A stretch of DNA of 64,000 bases from Pseudomonas tolaasii NCPPB 2192 (lineage in GTDB: Bacteria > Pseudomonadota > Gammaproteobacteria > Pseudomonadales > Pseudomonadaceae), in contig NZ_PHHD01000001.1 in the NCBI RefSeq assembly GCF_002813445.1, positions 2,790,001 through 2,854,000 on the forward strand. The letters run 5' to 3'. The notes below the pieces were generated by a model. The model saw only the letters and a list, made by a program, of their open reading frames with translations. It had not been told where the DNA came from and did no database searches. Within the stretch, counting starts at the first letter, position 1, and the number at the start of each line of letters is the position of its first letter. Below, piece by piece: positions 51,180-60,361 of the stretch. A program made the translations under genes and the position numbers.

Positions 51180-51472
51180 CCGACACAGTAAAGCTGCAGG
51201 TAGCCATTGAAGCCCACGGCGAACCTTTGACTGAACTCACCCTGCGCCGCCCGACGGTGCAGGAAGTGCGGGCAATCAAGGCGCTGCCGTACAAGATCGA
51301 CAAGGGCGAAGACGTCAGCCTCGATCTCGATGTGGCCGCGCGATACATCGCCGTGTGCGCCGGCATTCCGCCCTCGTCGGTGAACCAGTTGGACCTCGCC
51401 GACTTCAACGCGCTGAGCTGGGCGGTCGCCGGTTTTTTCATGAGTGCGGCGCCGGCACCGTCGCCGAACTGA
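51176..51472 (+). CDS. Tail assembly chaperone, Mu gp41-like, frameshifting
   Basis: A 98-residue gp41-type chaperone (MTDTVKLQVAIEAHGEPLTE, LRRPTVQEVRAIKALPYKID). The codons GGT TTT TTC at 51431-51439 give T_TTT_TTC, a -1 slippery heptamer, 27 nt before the gp41 stop region. Continuing in the shifted frame gives the E'-like extension at 51439-51606. Co-assembles with the tape measure in phage relatives. Confidence 0.85.
   Translation: MTDTVKLQVAIEAHGEPLTELTLRRPTVQEVRAIKALPYKIDKGEDVSLDLDVAARYIAVCAGIPPSSVNQLDLADFNALSWAVAGFFMSAAPAPSPN
51433..51439 (+). promoter_or_regulatory. Programmed -1 frameshift site in Mu-type gp41
   Basis: T_TTT_TTC in the gp41 frame, placing the shifted frame directly on GAGTVAELIAVAYDLAWFWK. 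I recall Mu itself being described with a different shift (-2); here the heptamer and frames fit -1. Confidence 0.8.
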
Positions 51473-51606
51473 TCGCGGTGGCCTATGACCTGGCCTGGTT
51501 CTGGAAGGTTGACCCTGAACAGATGCTGGCCAGGCCTTTGGATGTGCTCCGGGAGTCCCTGGAGCATGCGCAACGGATCAACGCGATGCAGCAGCAGGTG
51601 CAGTGA
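51439..51606 (+). CDS. gp41' extension reached by -1 frameshift
   Basis: Shifted frame of 55 residues, HECGAGTVAELIAVAYDLAW to QQQVQ, stopping at 51604-51606. It shows the GpE-like pattern (VAELIAVAYDLAWFW, then MLARPLDVLRESLEHA). It has no own start or ribosome site. The stop overlaps the tape measure start by one base. Full product about 143 residues. Confidence 0.78.
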   Translation, partial: HECGAGTVAELIAVAYDLAWFWKVDPEQMLARPLDVLRESLEHAQRINAMQQQVQ

Positions 51607-52976
51607 TGGCAGACGCTCAGAAGATAAAAAACACCGCAGTGCACCTCAAGGGCATCGACGAGCTGTCGCCCAAACTTGCTGCGCTGCGTGAAACGGTGGG
51701 GCGCTTCAGGCAGAACCTGGAGCAAACCGGCCTCGGCAGCCTGGATTTTTCCGGGCTGGTGAAGGGCGGTGGTCTGGCGGCGCCGTTTGTCAGCGGTATC
51801 CAGTCGGCGCTGGCGTTCAAAGAGCAGGTAAAGGATGTCGATACCGTCGTGGCGGCCGGTGTTCCGCAAGCCGCCACACAAGGTTTGAAGCAATTTCGCG
51901 CGTCGATGGATCAAGTGTCCGTGGCGTTTGGTATGGCGCTGTTGCCTGCGGTGACGGCCGTGGCGATAGGGCTTGAGCCGTTATTGACGACGGTAGCGCA
52001 GGTGCTTACCGATAACCCGCAACTGGTGCAGGGCCTGGCCGCGGGTGCGGTAGCGTTTACTGCGGTTCAGGCCGCGGTGACCGGCGCGTCCCAGGCGCTG
52101 GGAGTGATGCAACTGGTGCTCAATGCCAATCCGGTTGTGTTGGCTGCGACCGGCATTGCGCTGGCGGCGGCCTTGATTGTCGCCAACTGGAAACCCATCA
52201 GCGGTTTTTTTGCCGGGCTTTGGCAATCGTTGAGTGCGGCGGTGCAACCGGTGATGGCGTCTTTTAAAACGCTGTTTGCGTGGTCGCCCCTGGGCCTGAT
52301 CATCGCCAACTGGGCGCCTTTGACCGGTCTGTTTACCGCACTGTGGGATTTGCTCAAGGCGGTGAGCGTGCCGGTCGTGACGTTTATGCAGAGCCTTTTC
52401 AGTTGGTCGCCGCTTGGGCAGATCATCGCGAACTGGGGCGTTATCAGTGAAGTGTTCACGGCCATCTGGAGTGACTTCAAGCTGACGGCGCTCGCGGCCT
52501 TTGCGGTGGTCAGCGGGTTGTTCGACTGGTCGCCCATGGCGCAATTGCAAGCGGTTTGGTCGCCGGTACTCGCCTGGTTTTCTGCACTGGCGGACAAGCT
52601 TGAGGTGATCATCGCACCCGTCAGGAAACTGATGGGCGGTACGCTTGGCGATGCGATCAACAGGGTGACCGGCGGTGTGGTCGAACTCACCGCCGAGCAG
52701 CAGGAACGTAACGCTGAAAGTGCGCGTAACCCCTCTGCGTTTCGCCAGGGCCCCAAGCCTTGGGGGTCGCCTCTGGCGGCCACGTCGACCACGCTGCTGC
52801 AACAAACCGCCGCCAACAACCGTACGCAACTCAATGGCGACCTGCGCGTGAGTTTCGAAAATGCCCCCGCCGGCCTGCGGGTTGCCCAGCCTGAAACCAA
52901 TCAACCGGGGCTCAGTGTCACTCCGCGCGTTGGTTACCGTTCCCTGTCCCTTGGAGGTTCCAATGAGCTGGCGTGA
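51606..52976 (+). CDS. Tape measure protein of Mu-type module
   Basis: A 456-residue ruler starting MADAQKIKNTAVHLKGIDEL. Repeated FSWSPLG/IIANWG and FAWSPLGLIIANWAPLTGLF hydrophobic-aromatic motifs (about residues 220-310) mark a membrane-active region; the C-terminal tail is Asn/Thr/Arg-rich. It is 162 residues shorter than the first tape measure, predicting a shorter tail. It overlaps gp43 by 14 nt. Confidence 0.82.
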   Translation: MADAQKIKNTAVHLKGIDELSPKLAALRETVGRFRQNLEQTGLGSLDFSGLVKGGGLAAPFVSGIQSALAFKEQVKDVDTVVAAGVPQAATQGLKQFRASMDQVSVAFGMALLPAVTAVAIGLEPLLTTVAQVLTDNPQLVQGLAAGAVAFTAVQAAVTGASQALGVMQLVLNANPVVLAATGIALAAALIVANWKPISGFFAGLWQSLSAAVQPVMASFKTLFAWSPLGLIIANWAPLTGLFTALWDLLKAVSVPVVTFMQSLFSWSPLGQIIANWGVISEVFTAIWSDFKLTALAAFAVVSGLFDWSPMAQLQAVWSPVLAWFSALADKLEVIIAPVRKLMGGTLGDAINRVTGGVVELTAEQQERNAESARNPSAFRQGPKPWGSPLAATSTTLLQQTAANNRTQLNGDLRVSFENAPAGLRVAQPETNQPGLSVTPRVGYRSLSLGGSNELA

Positions 52977-54201
52977 TCGTATGTTGCCGGCGTCGTTTCG
53001 TGGCGTCGGTTTTTGGGTCGACCAGGCCAAAGTGCCCGTCGGCAAGAAAGGCCAGTTGCACGAATACCCGCAGCGCGATGAACCGTTTTTTGAAGGGCTG
53101 GGCCAGCAATCCAGAGTGCATGAGCTGACCGCGTTCGTGATCGGTGCCGATTGCCTGGAACAGCGCGACAAACTGCTCAAGGCGCTGGAGGAGGGCGCGG
53201 GCGAACTGGTGCATCCGTGGCTGGGACGGTTGCAGGTGAAAGTGGGTGAGTGCGATATGACCCAGACGCGCCAGGACGGCGGGCTGGTGACATTCACCCT
53301 GAAGTTTTACCCCGACCAGCCGCTGAAATTTCCTGCGACTACCGTCAATACCCGCCAGCAGTTGCTGGTGTCGGCAGACAGTTTGCTGGGCTCGATGGTG
53401 CAACGTTTTGAGCAGGCGATTGCGCTGGTCAAGCAGGCGCGGTTAGGCATACAGGCGCTACGCAATGGGCTGGTTGAGGTGTACCAGGTGATCGAGCAAC
53501 AGTTCAAACCGTTGATCGCGATTTACGCCGACCTCAACGCGCTCGTCAAAGGCATCAAGGCGTTGCCGAAGGAGTTGAGCGCCGAGTTCAAAGGGCTGCT
53601 CGGTGACGTCAAGGAGTTGGGTGAGTTTGCCCGCAGCGGTTATCGCGGCATGCTGGCGAACCTCTCTCAGCAGGTGGATGCGGCGAGGCGTGTGGATGCG
53701 CCAAAGCTGACCACCGGCAAGGACAGCGTGGCGGCGGCGCAAGCCACGGCGAACCTGGTACAGGACGCCCTGTGGGTGCAGATCGCCCATTGGCTGGCCG
53801 ACCTGCCGGTAGCCACCCGGCCGGTCAACCTCACGACCACGCCTTCCCTTGAGCAACAGGCTGCACAACCGGTGCAACGTCTGGAAGTACCGGTGGCCGA
53901 TGATGTATTGGCCCTGCGCGACCAGTTGAACGAAGCCCTGTGGCAAGCCGCACTCAAGGCCGATGCCGGGCATTACGTGGCGTTGAACAACGTGCGCCAG
54001 CAGATGTTCAGTCACCTCACGGCGGTGGCGTCGTCCGGTGTGCGGCTGGTCAACCTGACGCCGATGCGCAATATGCCGGCGTTGTTGCTGGCTTATCAGC
54101 GTTTCGGCGATGCCACGCGGGTGGACGAAGTGGTGCAACGCAATCGTGTGGCGCACCCGGGGTTTTTGCCCCCGGCCGATCTGCATGTGGTGCGGGAGTA
54201 A
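52963..54201 (+). CDS. DNA circularisation / tail protein, Mu gp43 (N)-like
   Basis: A 412-residue protein (MSWRDRMLPASFRGVGFWVD, EYPQRDEPFFEGLGQQSRVH) with the Mu gpN N-terminal domain and a long helical middle (residues 150-270). The start MSWRDRML is the conserved opening of this family. In Mu it helps join tail tip to baseplate hub. Overlaps the tape measure gene. Confidence 0.86.
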   Translation: MSWRDRMLPASFRGVGFWVDQAKVPVGKKGQLHEYPQRDEPFFEGLGQQSRVHELTAFVIGADCLEQRDKLLKALEEGAGELVHPWLGRLQVKVGECDMTQTRQDGGLVTFTLKFYPDQPLKFPATTVNTRQQLLVSADSLLGSMVQRFEQAIALVKQARLGIQALRNGLVEVYQVIEQQFKPLIAIYADLNALVKGIKALPKELSAEFKGLLGDVKELGEFARSGYRGMLANLSQQVDAARRVDAPKLTTGKDSVAAAQATANLVQDALWVQIAHWLADLPVATRPVNLTTTPSLEQQAAQPVQRLEVPVADDVLALRDQLNEALWQAALKADAGHYVALNNVRQQMFSHLTAVASSGVRLVNLTPMRNMPALLLAYQRFGDATRVDEVVQRNRVAHPGFLPPADLHVVRE

Positions 54202-54204
54202 GGC

Positions 54205-55245
54205 ATGAACGACCTGGACAATATCGTCACCCTCACGGTGGACGGCCTGGACTACGGCGGCTGGAAAAGCGTGCAGATCAGTGCCGACCTGGAACGTCAG
54301 TTTCGCACCTTCAGCCTGAACATTACCTGGCAATGGCCAGGCCAGACGTTGGCAGTGCCGATCAAGCCGGGTGCCCGTTGCCAGCTGCGCATCGGTTGCG
54401 ATCTGGTGTTGACCGGCTACGTGTTCAAAGCGCCGGTGAGCTACGACGCCGGGCAGATCAGCCTGAGCATCGAAGGCGGCTCGCTGACCCAGGACCTGGT
54501 GGACTGCGCCGCGATCAACCGGCCCGGGCAGTGGCGGCAACAGACCCTGCTGAGCATCGTAAACGCGCTGGCCACTCCTTATGGGGTGGCGGTGCACAGC
54601 GAGATTGCCGAGACGACGCGGTTGCACACCCACAGTATCGTACCGGGGGAGACGGTTTTTCAGTCCATCGACCGCCTGCTGACGTTGTACCGGGTGTTCT
54701 CTACCGATGATGCCGAAGGCCGTCTCGTGCTGGCGGCGCCGGGCAGTGCCGGGCGCGCCAGTGACTCGCTGCAATTGGGCCGGAACATTCTCTCGGCCAA
54801 CGCGCCGAGGGATTTCGGCTCGGTGTTTTCCGAGTACCGGGTGATCGGCCAGCACAAAGGCGGCGACCAGCAAACCGTGGCGTCGGTGAGTGAAGTTTCC
54901 GGCACTTGTGTCGATGCCAAGGCCAGTCGCAAACGCGTCACGCTGATCAACGAGCCGACGCAACTGACGCCGGAACTGGCCCAGCAACGCGCCGACTGGG
55001 AAGGTGCTACTCGCACGGGCAAGGCCCTGACCACCACCTACCGCGTGCAGGGCTGGCGACAGTCCAATGGCGAGCTGTGGCGCCACAATATGTTGGTGCG
55101 GGTGGTCGACCCGGTGCTGGGGTTTGACCAGGACATGCTGGTTTCCAACGTCACCTGGTCACTCACCGAGCAAGGCTCGGTCACTACGCTGCAAGTCGCG
55201 CCGCCTTCCACGTTCGATGCCAACCCCGTACCGGCCAAACCCTGA
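54205..55245 (+). CDS. Baseplate hub, Mu gp44 (P)-like
   Basis: A 346-residue hub (MNDLDNIVTLTVDGLDYGGW) with VTLTVDGLDYGGWKSVQISA, SLSIEGGSLTQDLVDCAAIN and YRVQGWRQSNGELWRHNMLV. Typical gpP fold. It carries the gp45 spike and follows gp43 after 3 nt. Confidence 0.88.
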   Translation: MNDLDNIVTLTVDGLDYGGWKSVQISADLERQFRTFSLNITWQWPGQTLAVPIKPGARCQLRIGCDLVLTGYVFKAPVSYDAGQISLSIEGGSLTQDLVDCAAINRPGQWRQQTLLSIVNALATPYGVAVHSEIAETTRLHTHSIVPGETVFQSIDRLLTLYRVFSTDDAEGRLVLAAPGSAGRASDSLQLGRNILSANAPRDFGSVFSEYRVIGQHKGGDQQTVASVSEVSGTCVDAKASRKRVTLINEPTQLTPELAQQRADWEGATRTGKALTTTYRVQGWRQSNGELWRHNMLVRVVDPVLGFDQDMLVSNVTWSLTEQGSVTTLQVAPPSTFDANPVPAKP

Positions 55246-55270
55246 CGCCGGTCTTTTTCGAGACACTCCC

Positions 55271-55780
55271 ATGAGCCTACTGACTCGCCTGCTGGCGCGC
55301 GGCACTGTCGTGCTCGCCAACTCGGCTTCCAAGCTGCAATCGCTGCAAATGCGCCTGACCGCAGGCGAAGTGAATGACGACATGGAGCACTTCGAACCCT
55401 ACGGTTTCACCAGCAATCCACTGGCCGGTGCCGAGGGCATCGCGACTTTTCTCGGCGGCGATCGCTCCCACGCCGTTGTGCTGGTGGTGGCGGACCGTCG
55501 CTATCGCCTGCAGTCACTCGCCCAGGGTGAAGTTGCTCTCTATACCGACGAGGGCGATCGCATTCACTTCAAACGCGGGCGGGTGATCGACATTGAAACC
55601 GGCACCCTGAATATCCGTGCCAGCCAGGGCGTCAACATCGACACGCCGACCCTCACACAGAGCGGCAGGATTATTTCCAGCGGTGATCAGGTAGCGGGCG
55701 GCGTCAGCCAGATGCAGCACGTGCACCCTGGCGTGCAACCTGGCAACGGCCAGACCGGCGCGCCGGCGGGAGGGCAGTGA
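55271..55780 (+). CDS. Central spike, Mu gp45-like
   Basis: A 169-residue spike (MSLLTRLLARGTVVLANSAS). The OB-fold and beta-helix appear as ALYTDEGDRIHFKRGRVIDI and NIRASQGVNIDTPTLTQSG, and the C-terminal HxH motif in MQHVHPG is the iron-binding tip of the needle in Mu/P2-type spikes. The stop overlaps gp46 by one base. Confidence 0.9.
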   Translation: MSLLTRLLARGTVVLANSASKLQSLQMRLTAGEVNDDMEHFEPYGFTSNPLAGAEGIATFLGGDRSHAVVLVVADRRYRLQSLAQGEVALYTDEGDRIHFKRGRVIDIETGTLNIRASQGVNIDTPTLTQSGRIISSGDQVAGGVSQMQHVHPGVQPGNGQTGAPAGGQ

Positions 55781-56178
55781 TGTTTGTCTCCGACAACCTC
55801 AAACATGCACTGACCCGTGCAGTGCTGATCAGCCTGTTTACCTGGCGCCGTGCCGCACCGGACGATGCCGTCGACGATGGCGAACGCTTCGGCTGGTGGG
55901 GCGACAGTTTTCCCACGGTCGCCGACGACCGCATTGGCTCGCGGCTCTGGTTGCTGCGCCGGGTCAAGCTGACGCGCCAGACCCAACTGGACGCCGAGTT
56001 TTATGCCCGCGAGGCACTGCAATGGCTGATCGACGATGGGCATTGCAGTGCCATCGACGTCGTGAGTGAGCGCCTCGACGACAGGCGCCTGAACCTGCGC
56101 ACGCAGCTGACCCTGGCTGACGGCGAGCGCCTGGACATCAACCCTGATAACAGTTGGCAGGTGAACTATGCCGTTTGA
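55780..56178 (+). CDS. Baseplate wedge protein, Mu gp46-like
   Basis: A 132-residue protein starting MFVSDNLKHALTRAVLISLF, with GERFGWWGDSFPTVADDRIG and LTLADGERLDINPDNSWQVN. The GWWGDSF motif is the gp46/GP25-like core. It overlaps the gp47 start by 11 nt. Confidence 0.88.
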   Translation: MFVSDNLKHALTRAVLISLFTWRRAAPDDAVDDGERFGWWGDSFPTVADDRIGSRLWLLRRVKLTRQTQLDAEFYAREALQWLIDDGHCSAIDVVSERLDDRRLNLRTQLTLADGERLDINPDNSWQVNYAV

Positions 56179-57205
56179 AACCCCTTCGCTGCCGGTGCTG
56201 ATCAAACGCACCCAAAGCGACCTGGCCAGCGATTCGCTGCGCCAGTCCGACGCTCAGGTTCTGGCGCGCACCCTCAGCGGCGCGGCGTTTGGCCTGTATG
56301 GCTATCTTGACTGGATCGCCGAGCAGATCCTTCCGGATACCGCCGATGAGTCAACCCTGGAACGCATTGCTGCGCTGCGCTTGAATCAGGCGCGCAAGCC
56401 CGCGGTGCCGGCCGGTGGCAGCGTCAGTTTTACCGCCGCTGCAGGTGGCGTGCTGGATGTCGGTACGGTGCTGCAAGCCGGTGATGGCCGCAGCTACAGC
56501 GTCACCCGTGAGGTGACTACCCGGGCGGGTACCAACACTGCCACGGTGCAGGCCGTGGACGCGGGCAGCCTGGGCAATGCCGAAACCGGTTTGAGCCTGC
56601 TGGCGGTGCAACCGTTGCAAGGCATCGGCTCGACATTCACGGTATTGGCTCCCGGCCTGACGGGAGGCACCGCCCGTGAAAGCCTTGAGTCGTTACGGGC
56701 GCGGGTGATCCGTTCTTACCGCGTCATTCCTCAGGGTGGTTCGGCTGATGACTATGTGACCTGGGCGCTCGAAGTGCCGGGCATTACACGCGCCTGGTGC
56801 CGAGGCAGCTACCTGGGGCCCGGGACGGTCGGAGTGTTTGTGATGCGCGATGACGACCCGCAGCCGATTCCCGAGGCGTCGCAATTGGGTGCGGTGCAGG
56901 CGCACATCGAACCGCTGCGCCCGGTGACCGCCGATGTGTACGTGCTGGCGCCTGTGATGAAACCGGTCGCCTATCAAATACGCCTGACACCTGACACCAG
57001 CGCCGTACGGGCGGCGGTTGAAGCTCAACTGCGCGACCTGCATAACCGCGAGGCGGGCCTGGGGGAAACCCTATTGCTGAGCCACATCGCCGAGGCCATC
57101 AGCAACTCCACCGGTGAGACCGATCACCTGCTGGCCAGCCCCACGGCAGACGTCAGCGCAGCCATTAACCAATTGCTGGTGTTTGGAGGTATCACATGGC
57201 TGTGA
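56168..57205 (+). CDS. Baseplate wedge protein, Mu gp47 (J)-like
   Basis: A 345-residue baseplate_J protein (MPFETPSLPVLIKRTQSDLA) with GVLDVGTVLQAGDGRSYSVT, LRARVIRSYRVIPQGGSADD and WCRGSYLGPGTVGVFVMRDD, typical of the Mu gp47 branch, distinct from the P2 gpJ at 38979. It overlaps gp48 by 10 nt. Confidence 0.9.
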   Translation: MPFETPSLPVLIKRTQSDLASDSLRQSDAQVLARTLSGAAFGLYGYLDWIAEQILPDTADESTLERIAALRLNQARKPAVPAGGSVSFTAAAGGVLDVGTVLQAGDGRSYSVTREVTTRAGTNTATVQAVDAGSLGNAETGLSLLAVQPLQGIGSTFTVLAPGLTGGTARESLESLRARVIRSYRVIPQGGSADDYVTWALEVPGITRAWCRGSYLGPGTVGVFVMRDDDPQPIPEASQLGAVQAHIEPLRPVTADVYVLAPVMKPVAYQIRLTPDTSAVRAAVEAQLRDLHNREAGLGETLLLSHIAEAISNSTGETDHLLASPTADVSAAINQLLVFGGITWL

Positions 57206-57795
57206 TGAGAGGCGCTGATGAATACCGCCAGCAACTGATCTCGCTGCTGCCCGGCGGCCCGGCCTGGGACCTGGAGACAGTTCCGCAGCTAAGCCAGGTA
57301 CTTGATGGTATCGCCGCTGAGCTGGCCCGTGTCGATGCCCGCGCCTGGGCGCTGCAAAACGAAATAGACCCGGCCACCGTCAGTGAACTGGTACCGGAAT
57401 GGGAGCGGGTGATGCAATTGCCCGATCCCTGCCTGGGGTCCACGCCGCTGTATGACGACCGTCGGCTGGCGGTGCGTCGCAGGCTCCTGGCCGCAGGCAA
57501 CCAGAGTGCCGCCTATTACATCGAAATCGCGCGCAGCCAGGGTTATCCCGACGCCAGTGTCACCGAGCATCGCGCGCCGCGTATGGGCCGCGCACGTTTC
57601 GGTGCTGCGCATTTCGGCACATGGCAGGCGCATTTCATGTGGACGCTCAACACTGGCGGGCGCCAACACCTGGGGCGCCGGTTCGGCGCGAGCTACTGGG
57701 GCGAGCGCTTCGGGGTCAACCCGGGTGATGCGCTGGAATGCCTGATCCATCGCAGCGCACCGGCACACACGCAGGTGCACATCAATTATGACTAG
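57196..57795 (+). CDS. Baseplate wedge protein, Mu gp48-like (DUF2313)
   Basis: A 199-residue protein: MAVMRGADEYRQQLISLLPG, WALQNEIDPATVSELVPEWE, and tail MGRARFGAAHFGTWQAHFMW, then the family GARFG-type end. YmfQ/DUF2313 homologues connect wedge and fibre. Fits the gp48 slot. Confidence 0.88.
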   Translation: MAVMRGADEYRQQLISLLPGGPAWDLETVPQLSQVLDGIAAELARVDARAWALQNEIDPATVSELVPEWERVMQLPDPCLGSTPLYDDRRLAVRRRLLAAGNQSAAYYIEIARSQGYPDASVTEHRAPRMGRARFGAAHFGTWQAHFMWTLNTGGRQHLGRRFGASYWGERFGVNPGDALECLIHRSAPAHTQVHINYD

Positions 57796-57806
57796 GGAAT
57801 AAAAGA

Positions 57807-59153
57807 ATGGACTATCCAAAGAGCGTACCCAGCGTTGGGCTGGTGAATGGCAAGTTTGTGGACGAAAACCCGATAACCGGAACGCCAGGCAGCCTGGTGC
57901 CGGCGAGCTGGGGGAACGGGGTTACGCAGGAGATTTTGAATGTGCTGGCGGCGGCGGGGATTGCGCCGGATGAGACGAAGACCGACCAACTTGCCCAGGC
58001 ATTGAGTGTGTTGAGTGATTGGTTGAAGTTGAAAAACAAGCCGACGACGCTGGCGGGGTATGGGATTACGGATGCCATGCCGGCCGGAGCCGGCGGTTTG
58101 CTCAGCAGCGCTGCCGTGGTACGGGGCAAGGTTGCTGATCTTCCCGCCAGCCAGTTTGTTACGGTCGCTGACGCAACGACCGACCGACCTGCGACCGTGT
58201 CTTATGGCGCAGGGCTGCATATCAAGTACCCGGGTGGTGGGTATGGGTTTGATCTTATGTCGAGCGTTACCAGTGAATGGTACGGCGTCCGCAGGTTGGC
58301 GGAAGACGGTACGGGCAGTTGGAGAATGTTGTGGCACGACGCGAACTTCAACCCGGCCAGTAAAGCGGACAAGGCCACTACGCTGGCGGGGTATGGAATT
58401 ACCGACGCCCTGACGGTTGGGCAATACGGGCTAGGCGGCAACATCGCGGCATCGGCCGCGATTGATACCGTCGGGCTGCCAGGGGGGTTCTATTTTTTTG
58501 GCGAAGGGAATTCAAGCTTTGGCCAATATTTGGGGCTGGTCAATATCCCTTATGGCAATGGCAATTACGCCGGGCAACTGGCGTTTCAGCAGGGAAATTC
58601 CGAGACAACCATTCTGGTGCGTGGCTGCGATAACAACGGTAAATGGAACCCGACTCGCAGGCTGTGGCATGACGGAAACCTCAAGTCCGGCGACTTCTTG
58701 CCTGTGGGCACGACCATCCAATACGCAGGCCCTTCGGTACCCAGCGGTTTTCTGAAGGAAAACGGCGCGGAGGTCTCCCGTTCCGTCTACGCCCGGCTCT
58801 TTGCCGCCATCGGTACTTTTTACGGTGCGGGAGATGGCTCCACTACGTTTAATTTGCCGGATAGCCGTGGTGAGTTCATTCGAGGTCTCGATGACGGTCG
58901 CGGCGTTGACCCACAACGAGCGCTTGGCTCCCTGCAACTTGATTCGATGCAGGGCCACTGGCACGGGCCGCGCCCAGGCACTTCGTTGAACGGCAGCCCC
59001 GGTAACTGGAACGGGGTCGGCGGCGGGGCCAACGCCACTTTCAATATCGGCAGTACCGGCGACCCTGTTACCAACGGCGTCCATGGCACGCCTCGAACCA
59101 GCAGTGAAACGCGCCCGCGCAACACTTCTCGTCTTATGTGCATCAAGTATTGA
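57807..59153 (+). CDS. Tail fibre with collar domain, Mu gp49 (S)-like
   Basis: A 448-residue fibre. N-terminal attachment part (MDYPKSVPSVGLVNGKFVDE), two copies of a TTLAGYGITDA repeat (about residues 80-91 and 192-203), an Asn/Gly-rich shaft and a C-terminal tail-collar domain (PVGTTIQYAGPSVPSGFLKE, TFNLPDSRGEFIRGLDDGRG) with an HWHGP metal-like motif and ETRPRNTSRLMCIKY end. Receptor binding is probably in residues 250-330. It is intact, unlike the fibre of the first module. Confidence 0.88.
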   Translation: MDYPKSVPSVGLVNGKFVDENPITGTPGSLVPASWGNGVTQEILNVLAAAGIAPDETKTDQLAQALSVLSDWLKLKNKPTTLAGYGITDAMPAGAGGLLSSAAVVRGKVADLPASQFVTVADATTDRPATVSYGAGLHIKYPGGGYGFDLMSSVTSEWYGVRRLAEDGTGSWRMLWHDANFNPASKADKATTLAGYGITDALTVGQYGLGGNIAASAAIDTVGLPGGFYFFGEGNSSFGQYLGLVNIPYGNGNYAGQLAFQQGNSETTILVRGCDNNGKWNPTRRLWHDGNLKSGDFLPVGTTIQYAGPSVPSGFLKENGAEVSRSVYARLFAAIGTFYGAGDGSTTFNLPDSRGEFIRGLDDGRGVDPQRALGSLQLDSMQGHWHGPRPGTSLNGSPGNWNGVGGGANATFNIGSTGDPVTNGVHGTPRTSSETRPRNTSRLMCIKY

Positions 59154-59161
59154 GGTCAATC

Positions 59162-59761
59162 ATGACGACATCTGCTCCTGTTATTTATCAGGCACATCCG
59201 GTGACCGGAGAATTCATGGGGACTGCCGTGGCAGATCCCGACCCGATGGTCGCGGGCTCCTGGCTCATTCCCGCCATGGCTTTGCGTGACGCGCCGCCCC
59301 ATGCGGAACCTGGCTTTGCTGCCATTCACGTGAAAGGCGCCGCTGAGGCCTGGACACTTGTGCCGGACTGGCGTGGCACGGTTTATCGAACGGACACCGG
59401 TGAACAAATTCAATGGCAACAGTTGGGCGAATTGCCGGCTGAATTGACCCCATTGGAGCGCCCCGGGGCTGACCATATTTGGGACGGTACAACGTGGCGA
59501 CTCGATGAGGCGGCGAAAATTACGCAATCGGCTGAAGCCGAGCGGCAGTGGCGGGACACGCAAATCGACAGCGCAAAATGGCTGCGTGAACGTCATCGGG
59601 ACGAGTCTGACCTGAAGCGAGCGACCACGTTGACGCAGGCGCAATTTGCCCAATTGCTTGCCTATCTTCAGCAACTGCGTGATTGGCCGCAAAGCCCGGA
59701 TTTTCCGGCATCAGCTTCTCGTCCAATCCGGCCTGTCTGGATGGCCGACCTTGTTCAATAA
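59162..59761 (+). CDS. Tail fibre assembly protein, Mu gp50 (U)-like
   Basis: A 199-residue Tfa-type chaperone starting MTTSAPVIYQAHPVTGEFMG at 59162, 8 nt after the fibre gene. PGFAAIHVKGAAEAWTLVPD and the C-terminal FAQLLAYLQQLRDWPQSPDF are the Tfa/DUF4376-like features. It folds the receptor-binding tip. Confidence 0.82.
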   Translation: MTTSAPVIYQAHPVTGEFMGTAVADPDPMVAGSWLIPAMALRDAPPHAEPGFAAIHVKGAAEAWTLVPDWRGTVYRTDTGEQIQWQQLGELPAELTPLERPGADHIWDGTTWRLDEAAKITQSAEAERQWRDTQIDSAKWLRERHRDESDLKRATTLTQAQFAQLLAYLQQLRDWPQSPDFPASASRPIRPVWMADLVQ

Positions 59762-59803
59762 ACCCCGCACCGCACATGCGGTGTTGAACCCGGAGTAGGT
59801 CTC

Positions 59804-60361
59804 GTGGCGATAACCCAAAACGAACTTGCGCAAATATTGCCCAACGCCCGCACTCAAGCGGGCGTTTTTGTCACTGCACTCAACGCCGCCATGCTTCATC
59901 GCAACATTACCTCTGGGGCACGCGTTGCTGCCTTTATTGCCCAGATTGGCCATGAGTCAGGTGAACTGCGCTACGTACGCGAACTGGGCAGTGACCAATA
60001 CCTGAGCAAATACGACACCGGAGCCCTGGCCGCACGCCTGGGCAACTCCCCCGAAGCCGACGGCGACGGCCAGAAGTACCGGGGCCGAGGGCTGATTCAG
60101 ATTACGGGCCGGCGCAACTACTTGGCGTGCAGCCAGGCGCTGTTTGGTGATGACCGTCTGTTGCAACAACCGGAACTGCTTGAGCAACCGCAATGGGCCT
60201 GTGAGTCGGCGGCCTGGTTCTGGCAAAGCAACGGTCTGAATGAGCTGGCCGACAAGGACCAATTCAGCACCATCACCCGGCGTATCAATGGCGGGCTCAA
60301 TGGCCTGGACCACCGTTTGCAACTTTGGGCCCGGGCCAAGGCGGTGTTATGCGTTACGTAG
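59804..60361 (+). CDS. Endolysin, GH19 chitinase-like lysozyme
   Basis: A 185-residue muramidase/chitinase class I-like endolysin. Start GTG at 59804. Catalytic Glu lies in AQIGHESGELRYVREL and the second motif is GRGLIQITGRRNYLACSQAL; NGGLNGLDHRLQLW closes the domain. No signal peptide, so it needs the holin at 37145. Overlaps the spanin gene by 13 nt. Confidence 0.9.
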   Translation: MAITQNELAQILPNARTQAGVFVTALNAAMLHRNITSGARVAAFIAQIGHESGELRYVRELGSDQYLSKYDTGALAARLGNSPEADGDGQKYRGRGLIQITGRRNYLACSQALFGDDRLLQQPELLEQPQWACESAAWFWQSNGLNELADKDQFSTITRRINGGLNGLDHRLQLWARAKAVLCVT

